From NCBI GenBank assembly GCA_016199585.1, contig JACQGM010000395.1, positions 1-33,240 on the forward strand: 33,240 nt of DNA, in the 5' to 3' direction. Below, piece by piece: positions 1 through 6,645 of this stretch. Origin of the DNA: Armatimonadota bacterium. GTDB lineage: Bacteria > Armatimonadota > JAAZEB01. Position 1 is the first letter of the stretch. The number at the start of each line of letters is the position of its first letter. The notes under the pieces were generated by a model, which saw only the letters and a program-made list of their open reading frames with translations, searched no databases and was not told the DNA's origin. The translations under genes and the position numbers were made by a program.

Positions 1-411
1 CACTAGCGCCGTGTATTCGCCGAGGGAGAGGCCGGCGTGGGAGTGTGGGGGTGTGGGGGTGTGGGGGTGTGGGGGTGTGGGTGTCAGGGCGACGTCCGGC
101 ACTCCACACTCCACACTCCACACTCCGCACTCCGCACTCCCGCACCCCCATACCCCCACACTCCCATACTCCCGACCAACGAGCGGCACAAGCGCCGCCA
201 CGCTGGCGGCGAGGATGGCCGGCTGGGCGACGCTGGTGCGAGTCAGCTCCGGCTCCGGTCCCTCGAAGCAGAGGCGCACCAGGTCAATACCGGCGGCCTC
301 GGCGGCGGCGTGCATCCATGCCTTCACCTCCGGGTACGCCTGGTAGAGGTCTCGGGCCATGCCGATCCGCTGCACGCCCTGACCGGGGAAGAGAAACGCT
401 ACTCTGCTCAT
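1..411 (-). CDS. fabD: Malonyl-CoA:ACP transacylase, N-terminal part, with an in-frame repeat insertion
   Basis: This is the first 137 codons of FabD, which moves malonyl from CoA to acyl carrier protein for fatty-acid elongation; the rest lies beyond the left edge. I translated the minus strand directly. It begins MSRVAFLFPGQGVQRIGMAR, the FabD N-terminus with its FPGQG motif, continues with the typical QPAILAASVAAL helix, and reaches the nucleophile elbow AGLSLGEYTALV (serine in GLSLG, a variant of GHSLG). The ATG at 411-409 overlaps the fabH TGA as ATGA, so the two are probably translationally coupled. Between ASVAALVPLV and AGLSLGEY lie about 47 residues, where E. coli FabD has roughly 11. 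The excess is encoded by GT- and AC-rich octamer/heptamer repeats (37-173), giving Gly/Trp/Cys-rich and Pro/His-rich peptide just before the catalytic serine. Whether the protein folds is unknown; the frame stays open throughout. Confidence 0.88.
   Translation of the reverse strand, partial: MSRVAFLFPGQGVQRIGMARDLYQAYPEVKAWMHAAAEAAGIDLVRLCFEGPEPELTRTSVAQPAILAASVAALVPLVGREYGSVGVWGCGSAECGVWSVECGVPDVALTPTPPHPHTPTPPHSHAGLSLGEYTALV
37..173. repeat. Inverted octamer/heptamer repeat element inside fabD
   Basis: Positions 37-84 are six octamers of the GTGGGGGT type. Positions 101-173 are ten heptamers or octamers of the ACTCCAC/ACCCCCAC type. The second arm is the reverse complement in character of the first, so the element can fold into an imperfect long hairpin around a spacer at 85-100. 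The spacer region contains CGCCCTGACA on the minus strand (91-82), a 10-mer also present in the spacer of the element at 3211-3303. The element is translated as part of fabD without a stop. Confidence 0.85.
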
Positions 412-1424
412 CGGTCCTTCCAGGGCGCCTCGGACCAGCGCAGCACCGTGGCGCCCCAGGTGAGCCCGGCGCCGAAGCCGACGAAGACGATGATCGCTCC
501 CTCCTTCACGCGGCCCTCGCGGCGCGCCTGGTCGAAGGCGATTGGCACCGAGGCGGCGGAGGTGTTGCCGAAGCGGTCCACATTGGCGAAGACGCGGTCC
601 AGGGGGATCTCGAGGCGCCGCGCGGCGGCGTCCATGATGCGGATGTTCGCCTGGTGGGGCACGAGCAGGTCAATGTCCCGGGGAGTGAGCCCGCACTTCC
701 CCAGCGCCTCGATCGTCGCGTCCACCATCGCGCGGACGCCGAACTTGAACACTTCGTTTCCCTGCATGCGGATGAAGTGCAGGTGGTGCCCCACGGTGTC
801 GGCGGTGGCCGGGCGGCGGCTCCCGCCGGCCGGAAGGTTCAACAGTTCGGCCCCCGCGCCGTCGCCACCGAGGGCGAAGGCGAGGAACCCGCTCCCTGCG
901 GGCACGGAGCCGAGCACGGCGGCGCCGGCTCCGTCCCCGAAGAGGACGCAGGTAGAGCGGTCGGTCCAGTCCGTGATCCGCGAGAGCACGTCGGCGCCGA
1001 TCACGAGCACCCGCTGGTACAGCCCGGTGCCCACAAGCTGGGCGCCGACCGTGAGCCCGTAGACGAACCCGGAGCACCCGGCGCTGAGGTCGAAGCCGGG
1101 CACGGCGCGCGCGCCGATGTGGTGCTGAACCAGGTTGGCCGTCGCCGGAAAGGCCATGTCCGGGGTGAGGGTGGCAACCAGGATGAGGTCAACGTCCGTG
1201 GCTGCCAGGCCGGCATCCGCGAGGGCTCGTTGAGCGGCGGCGGCGGCCAGGTCCGAGGTGGCCTCGTGGTCGGCGGCGATGCGGCGCTCACGGATACCGG
1301 TGCGCGTGCGGATCCACTCGTCGGTGGTGTCCACCATGCGTTCCAGATCGGCATTGGTGAGCACCCGCTCGGGCACGCAGCTACCCAGCCCGATGATGCC
1401 GACCGCCCTGGGATTTCCTGTCAT
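408..1424 (-). CDS. fabH: Beta-ketoacyl-ACP synthase III
   Basis: FabH starts fatty-acid synthesis by condensing an acyl-CoA (acetyl-CoA, or branched primers in some bacteria) with malonyl-ACP. The 338-residue protein has the normal family length and the full Cys-His-Asn triad: Cys117 in DLSAGCSGF, His257 in LLVPHQAN and Asn287 in DRFGNTSAAS. The C-terminal GFGAGLTWGATVLRW is also typical. It sits between plsX (32-bp gap upstream) and fabD, whose start overlaps its stop by four bases, so it belongs to the lipid part of the long minus-strand operon. The start gives MTGNPRAVGIIGLG, which matches where the family begins. Substrate preference for straight or branched primers cannot be told from the sequence. 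Confidence 0.96.
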   Translation of the reverse strand: MTGNPRAVGIIGLGSCVPERVLTNADLERMVDTTDEWIRTRTGIRERRIAADHEATSDLAAAAAQRALADAGLAATDVDLILVATLTPDMAFPATANLVQHHIGARAVPGFDLSAGCSGFVYGLTVGAQLVGTGLYQRVLVIGADVLSRITDWTDRSTCVLFGDGAGAAVLGSVPAGSGFLAFALGGDGAGAELLNLPAGGSRRPATADTVGHHLHFIRMQGNEVFKFGVRAMVDATIEALGKCGLTPRDIDLLVPHQANIRIMDAAARRLEIPLDRVFANVDRFGNTSAASVPIAFDQARREGRVKEGAIIVFVGFGAGLTWGATVLRWSEAPWKDR

Positions 1425-1456
1425 TCCTGCTCCGTAGTCTTCTGTGGCTATCTGTC

Positions 1457-2425
1457 TCAGTGGGCCTGCGCGCAGAGGCCCCGGGTGCTCAGCGCGTCGT
1501 GGATGTGACGGACCATCCCTTGCTCCACGGCAACCTTGGCGACGCGGATGGCGTTGGCGACGGCCTTGGCGCGCGACCGGCCATGACCGATGATGCAGAC
1601 GCCGCGAACGCCGAGGAGCGGCGCCCCGCCGTACTCCGAGTAATCCAGGCGCTTCGCCAGCGCCCCGCGGGTTGCCGCATCCGGGATGGCATCGAGGATC
1701 ATCTCACCGACACCCTCCGCCACCTTGAGAATCGCGTTGCCCACGAATCCGTCGCACACGATAACATCCGCGGCGCCGCGAAAGATGTCCTTGCCATCCA
1801 CGTTCCCGACGAAATGGAGGCCGGCCGCGCGGAGCAAGGGGAAAGTGGCCTTCACCAGGTCGTTCCCCTTCGTCGATTCCTCACCGATGCTGAAGAGGCC
1901 GACCCGCGGCGCCGGAACCCCCAGGATCCGCTCGGCGTAGATGGCGCCCATGACCGCGAACTGCACCAGGTTGTGCGGCTCGCAGTCCACGGTGGCGCCG
2001 GCGTCCAGCAGCACCATGTGCCCGTTCCGGCCGGGGAGGGGCGAGGCGATCGTGGGCCGGCTGATCCCCTCGATGCGTCCCAGGCGCATGGCGGCGACGA
2101 CCATGGCGGCGCCCGTGTGCCCGAGCGCCACCATCGCATCCGCCGCGCTGCTGCGCACCAGCTCGCCGGCGACGACCACGGAGGCATCCGGCTTGCAGCG
2201 CACCGCCGCCGCCGGCGGCTCGTGCATCTCGATCACCTGCGCCGCGTGCTCGATGGTGATGCGGCCGTTGACGCAGACGTAGCGACTCAGCTCCGCGTCC
2301 ACTCGCGCGCGGTCGCCAACCAGGATGATCTCGACCCCATCCAGGTCCGAAGCGGCCTGGACCGCGCCCTTCACCAGCTCGTGGGGCGCGTGGTCGCCTC
2401 CCATGGCATCAACGGCGATGCGCAT
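1457..2425 (-). CDS. plsX: Phosphate acyltransferase PlsX
   Basis: PlsX makes acyl-phosphate from acyl-ACP and phosphate; PlsY then uses it for the first acylation of glycerol-3-phosphate. The protein starts MRIAVDAMGGDHAP, the family hallmark, and contains VALGHTGAAMV, LLDAGATVDC and the C-terminal GRSRAKAVANAIRVA segment. I chose the ATG at 2425 (322 residues) because GGAGG lies six bases ahead of it. An ATG four codons further upstream at 2437 would place that Shine-Dalgarno sequence inside the gene. It lies 22 bp after rpmF and 32 bp before fabH, in the common rpmF-plsX-fabH order that couples ribosome and membrane synthesis. No FapR gene is visible between rpmF and plsX. Confidence 0.96.
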   Translation of the reverse strand: MRIAVDAMGGDHAPHELVKGAVQAASDLDGVEIILVGDRARVDAELSRYVCVNGRITIEHAAQVIEMHEPPAAAVRCKPDASVVVAGELVRSSAADAMVALGHTGAAMVVAAMRLGRIEGISRPTIASPLPGRNGHMVLLDAGATVDCEPHNLVQFAVMGAIYAERILGVPAPRVGLFSIGEESTKGNDLVKATFPLLRAAGLHFVGNVDGKDIFRGAADVIVCDGFVGNAILKVAEGVGEMILDAIPDAATRGALAKRLDYSEYGGAPLLGVRGVCIIGHGRSRAKAVANAIRVAKVAVEQGMVRHIHDALSTRGLCAQAH

Positions 2426-2447
2426 CCGTACCTCCATGGACCTGCTG

Positions 2448-2633
2448 CTACTCCGTGGCTTTGACCTCGGTCACGAGCCGGTCGTTGTAGTAACCGCAGT
2501 GCTGGCAGGCGTGGTGCGCCAGCCGCAGCCCCCGGCAGCGAGGGCAGGCCGAGATCGCCGGCGGCTTCAGCTTCCAGTGCGTTCGGCGCGAATCCCGGTT
2601 CGACTTCGAGGCTCTTCGCTTCGGCAGTGCCAT
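2448..2633 (-). CDS. rpmF: Ribosomal protein bL32
   Basis: Small 61-residue protein of the large ribosomal subunit. The start MALPKRRASKSNRDSRR is close to the L32 consensus. Four cysteines in CPRC and CQHC form a zinc ribbon, so this is the zinc-binding (C+) version. A strong Shine-Dalgarno sequence AAGGAG lies seven bases before the ATG at 2633-2631. It follows yceD by 43 bp and precedes plsX by 22 bp, the standard yceD-rpmF-plsX neighbourhood. Confidence 0.97.
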   Translation of the reverse strand: MALPKRRASKSNRDSRRTHWKLKPPAISACPRCRGLRLAHHACQHCGYYNDRLVTEVKATE

Positions 2634-2676
2634 CCAATAACTCCTTCCTCAACCACAAGCAAGCATCCACCGGGGA

Positions 2677-3204
2677 CTACTCCCGGTCTCCCTCATCCAG
2701 CAACGCGCGCAAGCCGGCCAGGCGGGGATCCACCGTTTCGGGCCGGCAGGTACAGGGTCCTTCGTTCAGATTCTCGCCGCAGCCGGGGCACAACCCCCGG
2801 CAGGCGGCATCGCACACCGGCGCGGTCGGCAGCGCCAGCGACAGGTGCTGGCGCGCCAGCTCATCCACATCGAGGAGGTAGTCGTGCAGGATCGGAGCGC
2901 CCGCGTCCTCATCCGTCTCCCAATGCACCACACCGCGCTCGTCCATGACGGGGAGAGGGAACTCCTCCTCGATCGGCGCCGCCAGGGGCACTTGCACCTG
3001 TTTCAAGCAGCGGGAGCAATCCACCTGCACGATAGTTCGCAGCTCCCCCTGCACCAGCAGGTAGCGCCCGGTGTTGGTGAGCCGGAGCGTGCCCCGCACC
3101 GGCTCGATACACTCCAGGTCGGCATCCGGCGGGCACGGCTGCTCAATCGGTGCGGTGCCCTGCTGGCCGACATTGTTGATGATCTCAGCAATCTCGAGCT
3201 TCAT
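2677..3204 (-). CDS. yceD: DUF177 / YceD-family rRNA accumulation protein
   Basis: YceD (DUF177) is a conserved protein nearly always next to rpmF and implicated in 23S rRNA accumulation; its biochemical role is not settled. The 175-residue protein shows the typical layout: an N-terminal beta-rich part, a CSRCLKQ motif near the middle (the family C-x-R-C-L signature), an acidic Glu/Asp-rich stretch, and a C-terminal CPGCGENLNEGPCTC cysteine cluster that could bind zinc. The ATG at 3204 has no clear Shine-Dalgarno sequence. The bases just ahead of it belong to the heptamer repeat at 3211-3303, which lies between this gene and ackA and may have displaced the original leader. Confidence 0.9.
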   Translation of the reverse strand: MKLEIAEIINNVGQQGTAPIEQPCPPDADLECIEPVRGTLRLTNTGRYLLVQGELRTIVQVDCSRCLKQVQVPLAAPIEEEFPLPVMDERGVVHWETDEDAGAPILHDYLLDVDELARQHLSLALPTAPVCDAACRGLCPGCGENLNEGPCTCRPETVDPRLAGLRALLDEGDRE

Positions 3205-3210
3205 AGCAGC

Positions 3211-3303
3211 GATTTCAGATTTCAGGTTTCAGATTGCAGATTGCCAGAACGCCCTGACAGCCCCTCCGACAATCTGCAATCCGAAATCGGAAATCTACAA
3301 TCC
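3211..3303. repeat. Inverted heptamer repeat element between ackA and yceD
   Basis: The left arm (3211-3245) is five tandem heptamers of the GATTTCA/GATTGCA type. The right arm (3268-3303) is five heptamers of the same words in reverse complement. The spacer at 3246-3267 contains CGCCCTGACA (3250-3259), shared with the fabD element. The arms can pair into a long imperfect hairpin. The right arm supplies the ackA stop codon (3297-3295) and the left arm ends six bases before the yceD start, so the element fills the whole junction. It has clearly lower GC than its surroundings. Confidence 0.88.
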
Positions 3304-4509
3304 AATAGTGCCCGCGGTTTCGCGGGCGATGACAAGCTCCTCGTTCGTCGGGATGACGAACACGCGCACGCGGCAGCCGGGCGCCGTGATCTCTCGCTCG
3401 GCGGATCTCCGCGCGTTGAGCGAAGGATCCAGGCACACCCCCAGGAAGCCGAGGCTGCCGCAGACCTGCGCCCGCACTTCTGGGTCGTGCTCGCCGATCC
3501 CGCCGGTGAAGACAATCGCATCCACCCCGCTCATCGCGGCGGCGTACGCGCCAACATACTTTAGTATCCGATAGCAGAAGATATCAAACGCCAGGCGCGC
3601 GCGCTCGTCCCCGCTCTCCCGCCGGGCGTGGATGTCGCGCATGTCATTGCTGTAGCCGGACACCCCCAGCAGCCCGCTCTTCTTGTTCAGAATGCTCATC
3701 ACCGCGTCGGCTGACGCGCCGGTGCGCTCGGCGATGTAGGGCACGATCGCCGGGTCAATATCCCCGGAGCGCGTGCCCATCACCAGACCCTCGGCCGGGG
3801 TGAAGCCCATGCTGGTATCCACCGACACCCCGCCGCGCACCGCCGTCATGCTGCACCCGTTGCCGAGGTGGCAGGTGATCAGGCGCAGCGCCGCCGGGTC
3901 TTGCCCCTCGCGGCGCAGCAGATCGGCCGCCCGGCCGCTGACGTACTGGTGCGACGTGCCGTGGAATCCGTAGCGGCGGACGCCGTAGTCCTCATACCAA
4001 GAGTACGGCACCGCGTACAGGTACGCCGTGCGCGCCATCCGCTGGTGGAACGCCGTATCGAACACCGCCACCTGAGGCGTTCCGGGCATGAGAGACTGAC
4101 AGGCGCGGATCCCGACCAGATTCGGCGGGTTGTGGAGCGGCGCCAGGGGCACGCACTCCTCGATCGCCCCGATCACCTCGGCGTCAATCCGCGCCGCGCC
4201 GGAGAAACGCTCGCCGCCGTGAACCACGCGGTGCCCCACCGCGCCGATCTCCGGCAGCGCGGCGATCACGCCCTGCCGCGCGTCGGTGAGCAGCCGCGCC
4301 ACCTGCGCGAGCGCGACCGCGTGGTCCGGGAGCACCGAGGGGATCCGCGCCGGCTCGCGCCCGGCCGCCCGGTAGTCAATCGTCGCGTCCGCGCCGCCCC
4401 GCTCGCCGATCCGGTCGGCCGTGCCCCGGGCGCGCACCGATTCGTCAGCCATGTCAAAGAGCTGGAACTTCAGCGACGAGCTGCCCGAGTTCAGGACAAG
4501 AATCAGCAC
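3295..4509 (-). CDS. ackA: Acetate kinase
   Basis: AckA interconverts acetate plus ATP with acetyl-phosphate plus ADP. The 404-residue protein has full family length with LVLNSGSSSLKFQ at the N-terminus, VVHGGERFS, FDTAFHQRM, YGFHGTSHQYV, CHLGNGCSM, the signature SMGFTPAEGLVMGTRSGDIDP, and FTGGIGEH near the C-terminus. The start is GTG at 4509-4507, preceded by a GGGGAAGAG Shine-Dalgarno-like stretch, and overlaps the stop of the upstream coiled-coil gene by seven bases. The last two residues and the TAG stop lie inside the heptamer element at 3211-3303, so the native C-terminus may have been slightly replaced. No pta is seen next to it. Confidence 0.97.
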   Translation of the reverse strand: MLILVLNSGSSSLKFQLFDMADESVRARGTADRIGERGGADATIDYRAAGREPARIPSVLPDHAVALAQVARLLTDARQGVIAALPEIGAVGHRVVHGGERFSGAARIDAEVIGAIEECVPLAPLHNPPNLVGIRACQSLMPGTPQVAVFDTAFHQRMARTAYLYAVPYSWYEDYGVRRYGFHGTSHQYVSGRAADLLRREGQDPAALRLITCHLGNGCSMTAVRGGVSVDTSMGFTPAEGLVMGTRSGDIDPAIVPYIAERTGASADAVMSILNKKSGLLGVSGYSNDMRDIHARRESGDERARLAFDIFCYRILKYVGAYAAAMSGVDAIVFTGGIGEHDPEVRAQVCGSLGFLGVCLDPSLNARRSAEREITAPGCRVRVFVIPTNEELVIARETAGTIGL

Positions 4510-5087
4510 GACCGCTCTTCCCCGCGTTCTTCCGAGACCTGCTGCTCCGCCTGCTGCTCGGCGAGACGCTCCTGGCCTTTCTCCACCGTGCGCAGGATCT
4601 TCCCCACGAAGGAGTTGAGGCTGTCCAGGACATCGCGCGCGTACTCGTCCGAGTCACGGCGCAGGTCGCGCGCGTAGTCCTCGGCGGAGCGCCGCGCCTC
4701 CCGGCCGTGCGCCTCGGCCTCGGCACGGATGCGCGCGCTATCCTGCTCCGCCTGCGCGATCAGTGTCTGGGCGCGCTCGGTGGCCTGGCGCGCGATCTCG
4801 CTCTGCGTCACCAGAAGCTGCGCCTGGTTGTTCGCGTCCTCCAGGATGCGGCTGGCCTCCTCGCGCGCGTCCCCGATGATCCGCTCCTGATCCGAGTGTA
4901 CCCGCCGCGCCTGCCGCAGCTCGTCGGGCAGCGAGGCGCGGATCTTCCCGGTCAGCGTGAAGAAGGTGTCGCGGTCGACGCCCCAGGCCTGCCCGAAGAA
5001 GTGGAACCGGGAGTTATCCACCAGATCATCGAGGCGCTCGATCAGCTTCAGTATGTCTTCGCCGCGGAAGTTGTTGGAGTCAGGCAC
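4503..5087 (-). CDS. Coiled-coil protein (DivIVA/AtpF-like) of the coaD-ackA locus
   Basis: A 194-residue, strongly helical, charged protein. Residues about 5-55 form a short conserved-looking head (GEDILKLIERLDDLVDNSRF...GVDRDTFFTLTGKIRASLPDELRQARRV). The rest is a long Ala/Glu/Arg/Gln coiled coil that resembles DivIVA tails and subunit b of ATP synthase, and such genes are often annotated that way. It has no membrane segment. Proteins of this build sit between coaD and ackA in Firmicutes-like genomes, so the gene is conserved by position, but I know no established function. I chose GTG at 5087 because AGAGGA stands seven bases upstream and because the longer frame from 5156 would overlap coaD by 65 bases. 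It starts four bases after coaD ends and overlaps ackA by seven. Confidence 0.8.
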   Translation of the reverse strand: MPDSNNFRGEDILKLIERLDDLVDNSRFHFFGQAWGVDRDTFFTLTGKIRASLPDELRQARRVHSDQERIIGDAREEASRILEDANNQAQLLVTQSEIARQATERAQTLIAQAEQDSARIRAEAEAHGREARRSAEDYARDLRRDSDEYARDVLDSLNSFVGKILRTVEKGQERLAEQQAEQQVSEERGEERSC

Positions 5088-5091
5088 GTCG

Positions 5092-5571
5092 CTATCCTCT
5101 CGCGCGGCGCTCCAGGAGCCGGCGCAGCACAGGCTCTGGGACCCACCCGGAGACATCGCCGCCCAGCTCGGCCACCTGCTTCACCAGGCTCGAGCTGAGG
5201 AACGAGTAGGGGTGAGCGGTCATCATGAACACGGTCTCCACGTCTGAATTCAGCGTGCGATTGGCCTGCGCCATCTGGAACTCGAACTCGAAATCCGACA
5301 CGGCGCGCAGTCCCTTGACGATCACCTTCGCCCCCGCCGCGCGCGCGAACTCCACCAGCAGCCCCGGTATGCTGCCCACCGAGACGCCGGGCAGGTGCGC
5401 CGTGCTCTCCCGCAGCATCGCCAGCCGCTCCGCCAGGGCGAAGGTCGGCAGCTTCGATGGGTTCACCGCCGCCGCCACGACCAGCTCCGGGAAGATGCCG
5501 GCCGCGCGCTCGATGACGTCTAGATGTCCGTTCGTAACCGGGTCGAACGTTCCAGGATAGAGCGCCTTCAT
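5092..5571 (-). CDS. coaD: Phosphopantetheine adenylyltransferase
   Basis: CoaD transfers AMP from ATP to 4'-phosphopantetheine, giving dephospho-CoA, the penultimate step of CoA synthesis. The 159-residue protein has the expected size. It starts [23 protein letters not shown], with the nucleotidyltransferase T/HxGH-type motif (NGHLDV), and contains [21 protein letters not shown] and the C-terminal [20 protein letters not shown] helix, both CoaD hallmarks. An in-frame ATG 33 codons upstream (5670) is rejected because the extra peptide is encoded by the A/T-rich heptamer element at 5580-5688. No Shine-Dalgarno sequence is visible before 5571. The gene is followed after four bases by the coiled-coil gene. 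Confidence 0.96.
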   Translation of the reverse strand: MKALYPGTFDPVTNGHLDVIERAAGIFPELVVAAAVNPSKLPTFALAERLAMLRESTAHLPGVSVGSIPGLLVEFARAAGAKVIVKGLRAVSDFEFEFQMAQANRTLNSDVETVFMMTAHPYSFLSSSLVKQVAELGGDVSGWVPEPVLRRLLERRARG

Positions 5572-5579
5572 GGGAAGAG

Positions 5580-5688
5580 GAATTGAGAAGTGAAAATTGA
5601 AAAATGAAAAATGAAAATTGAGAAAGTGCGCGTCCCCCTCTGAGGGCAATTTGCACTTTTCAATTTCCAATTCTCAGTTTTCAATCCC
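5580..5688. repeat. Inverted A/T-rich heptamer repeat element upstream of coaD
   Basis: The left arm (5580-5629) is a run of heptamers of the AATTGAA/AAATGAA type. The right arm (5653-5688) carries the same words in reverse complement. The arms meet at a perfect AAAGTGC/GCACTTT pair (5623-5629 and 5653-5659) around a GC-rich spacer that reads TTGCCCTCAGA on the minus strand (5649-5639). Its base composition is far more A/T-rich than the surrounding genes. It lies between the four-helix-bundle gene and coaD. Confidence 0.88.
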
Positions 5689-5702
5689 TAACCCTCTTCT
5701 CC

Positions 5703-6077
5703 TCACTGCCCCTTCCTCCGAGCGACCGCGTTCTCTTTCGCTGTCACCACCGACCGCCCGATGATGTTGCACAACTGACAGCACTCGTCCAGCAGTCCCG
5801 CGACCTCCGCAGCCGGGAGCAACTCGGCCTTGACGATCAGCCGCAGCCACAACCGGGACTCGCGCAGCTCCTTCAGGCAGACGCCCAACTTGTGGACGAA
5901 GTCCGCCCGGCTCTCAGCCGCGCACGCTTCCTCGTAGTTCGGCGCCGGCGAGGTGGCACTGCGCACCAACTGGCCGGCAACGTGCCGGCCCAAACGCGTG
6001 TCCGGCAGACGATCCACGAGACGGCCCGCCTCCGCCGCAAACGCCAGCAGGCGATCCGAAAGCTCATCCGAGGTCAT
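5703..6077 (-). CDS. Four-helix-bundle protein (23S rRNA IVS / Avd-like family)
   Basis: A 124-residue all-helical protein that resembles the S23/IVS four-helix-bundle family, first seen encoded in intervening sequences of 23S rRNA and related in fold to the Avd accessory protein of diversity-generating retroelements. Supporting segments are LGRHVAGQLVRSATSPAPNYEEA, the family's 'R(S)A.S...N..E' helix, then SRADFVHKLGVCLKELRESRLWLRLI and a Leu/Cys-rich last helix. The cellular role of the family is unknown; nucleic-acid binding is usually suspected. It sits between rsmD (14-bp overlap) and coaD, which are normally adjacent, and directly next to the A/T heptamer element, so gene and repeat look like one insertion. 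GAGGTG precedes the ATG at 6077 by four bases. No reverse transcriptase or template repeat is present. Confidence 0.85.
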   Translation of the reverse strand: MTSDELSDRLLAFAAEAGRLVDRLPDTRLGRHVAGQLVRSATSPAPNYEEACAAESRADFVHKLGVCLKELRESRLWLRLIVKAELLPAAEVAGLLDECCQLCNIIGRSVVTAKENAVARRKGQ

Positions 6078-6642
6078 CGTCCACCTCGTACACCGACAGA
6101 GCCGTGTCCCCGTACGTCCGCGCCTGCGTGCGCCGCAGCCGTCCGGACACCTCCGGGAGCGCCACGCGCTTCGAGTGCTGGATCGTCACCTGCGCGCCCG
6201 GAGCCAGCAGCCGCTGCGACCGCCCGAGTCTCTCTAACACCTTGCCGGGCGCCGCCGCGTCCTCATACGGCGGATCGGCGAAGACGAGGTCGAACTCCCG
6301 GCCTTCGCGCTCCAATGCCCCCGGGGCGGCCAGGGCATCCATCGCGCGCACCTCCGCGGCGCCGGCCGGCAGGTCCCCCAGTACCTTCAGATTCTCGCGG
6401 ACCACCGCCGCTCCCTGTCGGCTCCTCTCCACCAGGACGCACCGCGCCGCCCCCCGGCTCAGCGCCTCGATGCCGACCGCCCCCGTGCCCGCGTACAGAT
6501 CCAGGAAGTGAGCGCCGAGCACGCGCGCGCCCAACGCGCCGAACCAGCTCTCGCGCACGCGGTCGGCCGTGGGACGCACTCCCGGGCCGCGAAACGACTT
6601 GAGGACGCGCCCGCCCGCGCTGCCCGCGATGATCCGCACCAC
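6064..6642 (-). CDS. rsmD: 16S rRNA (guanine966-N2)-methyltransferase RsmD
   Basis: RsmD methylates G966 of 16S rRNA using S-adenosylmethionine. The 192-residue protein has MVRIIAGSAGGRVLKS at the start, RPTADRVRESWFGALG, the SAM-binding motif DLYAGTGAVGIEALSRGA around residues 49-66, and the catalytic DPPY motif in DLVFADPPYED. The start is GTG at 6642 (the next codon is also GTG), three bases after the recG stop and preceded by GGTGGGGT. Its 3' end overlaps the four-helix-bundle gene by 14 bases. In related genomes coaD usually follows directly. Confidence 0.95.
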   Translation of the reverse strand: MVRIIAGSAGGRVLKSFRGPGVRPTADRVRESWFGALGARVLGAHFLDLYAGTGAVGIEALSRGAARCVLVERSRQGAAVVRENLKVLGDLPAGAAEVRAMDALAAPGALEREGREFDLVFADPPYEDAAAPGKVLERLGRSQRLLAPGAQVTIQHSKRVALPEVSGRLRRTQARTYGDTALSVYEVDDDLG

Positions 6643-6645
6643 TTT

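Noticed and set aside
37-173. CRISPR array
   Set aside because: The units are 7-8 bases with no unique spacers between them and no cas genes nearby.
11-1508. Plus-strand open frames across the left end (up to 487 codons)
   Set aside because: They are antisense to fabD, fabH and their repeats; the minus strand explains all the conserved motifs.
5572-5670. N-terminal extension of CoaD by 33 codons
   Set aside because: It encodes repeats such as [11 protein letters not shown] that come from the heptamer element, and CoaD proteins begin at [11 protein letters not shown].
5703-6077. Diversity-generating retroelement suggested by the Avd-like four-helix bundle
   Set aside because: No reverse transcriptase, no template/variable repeat pair and no variable C-type lectin gene is present.
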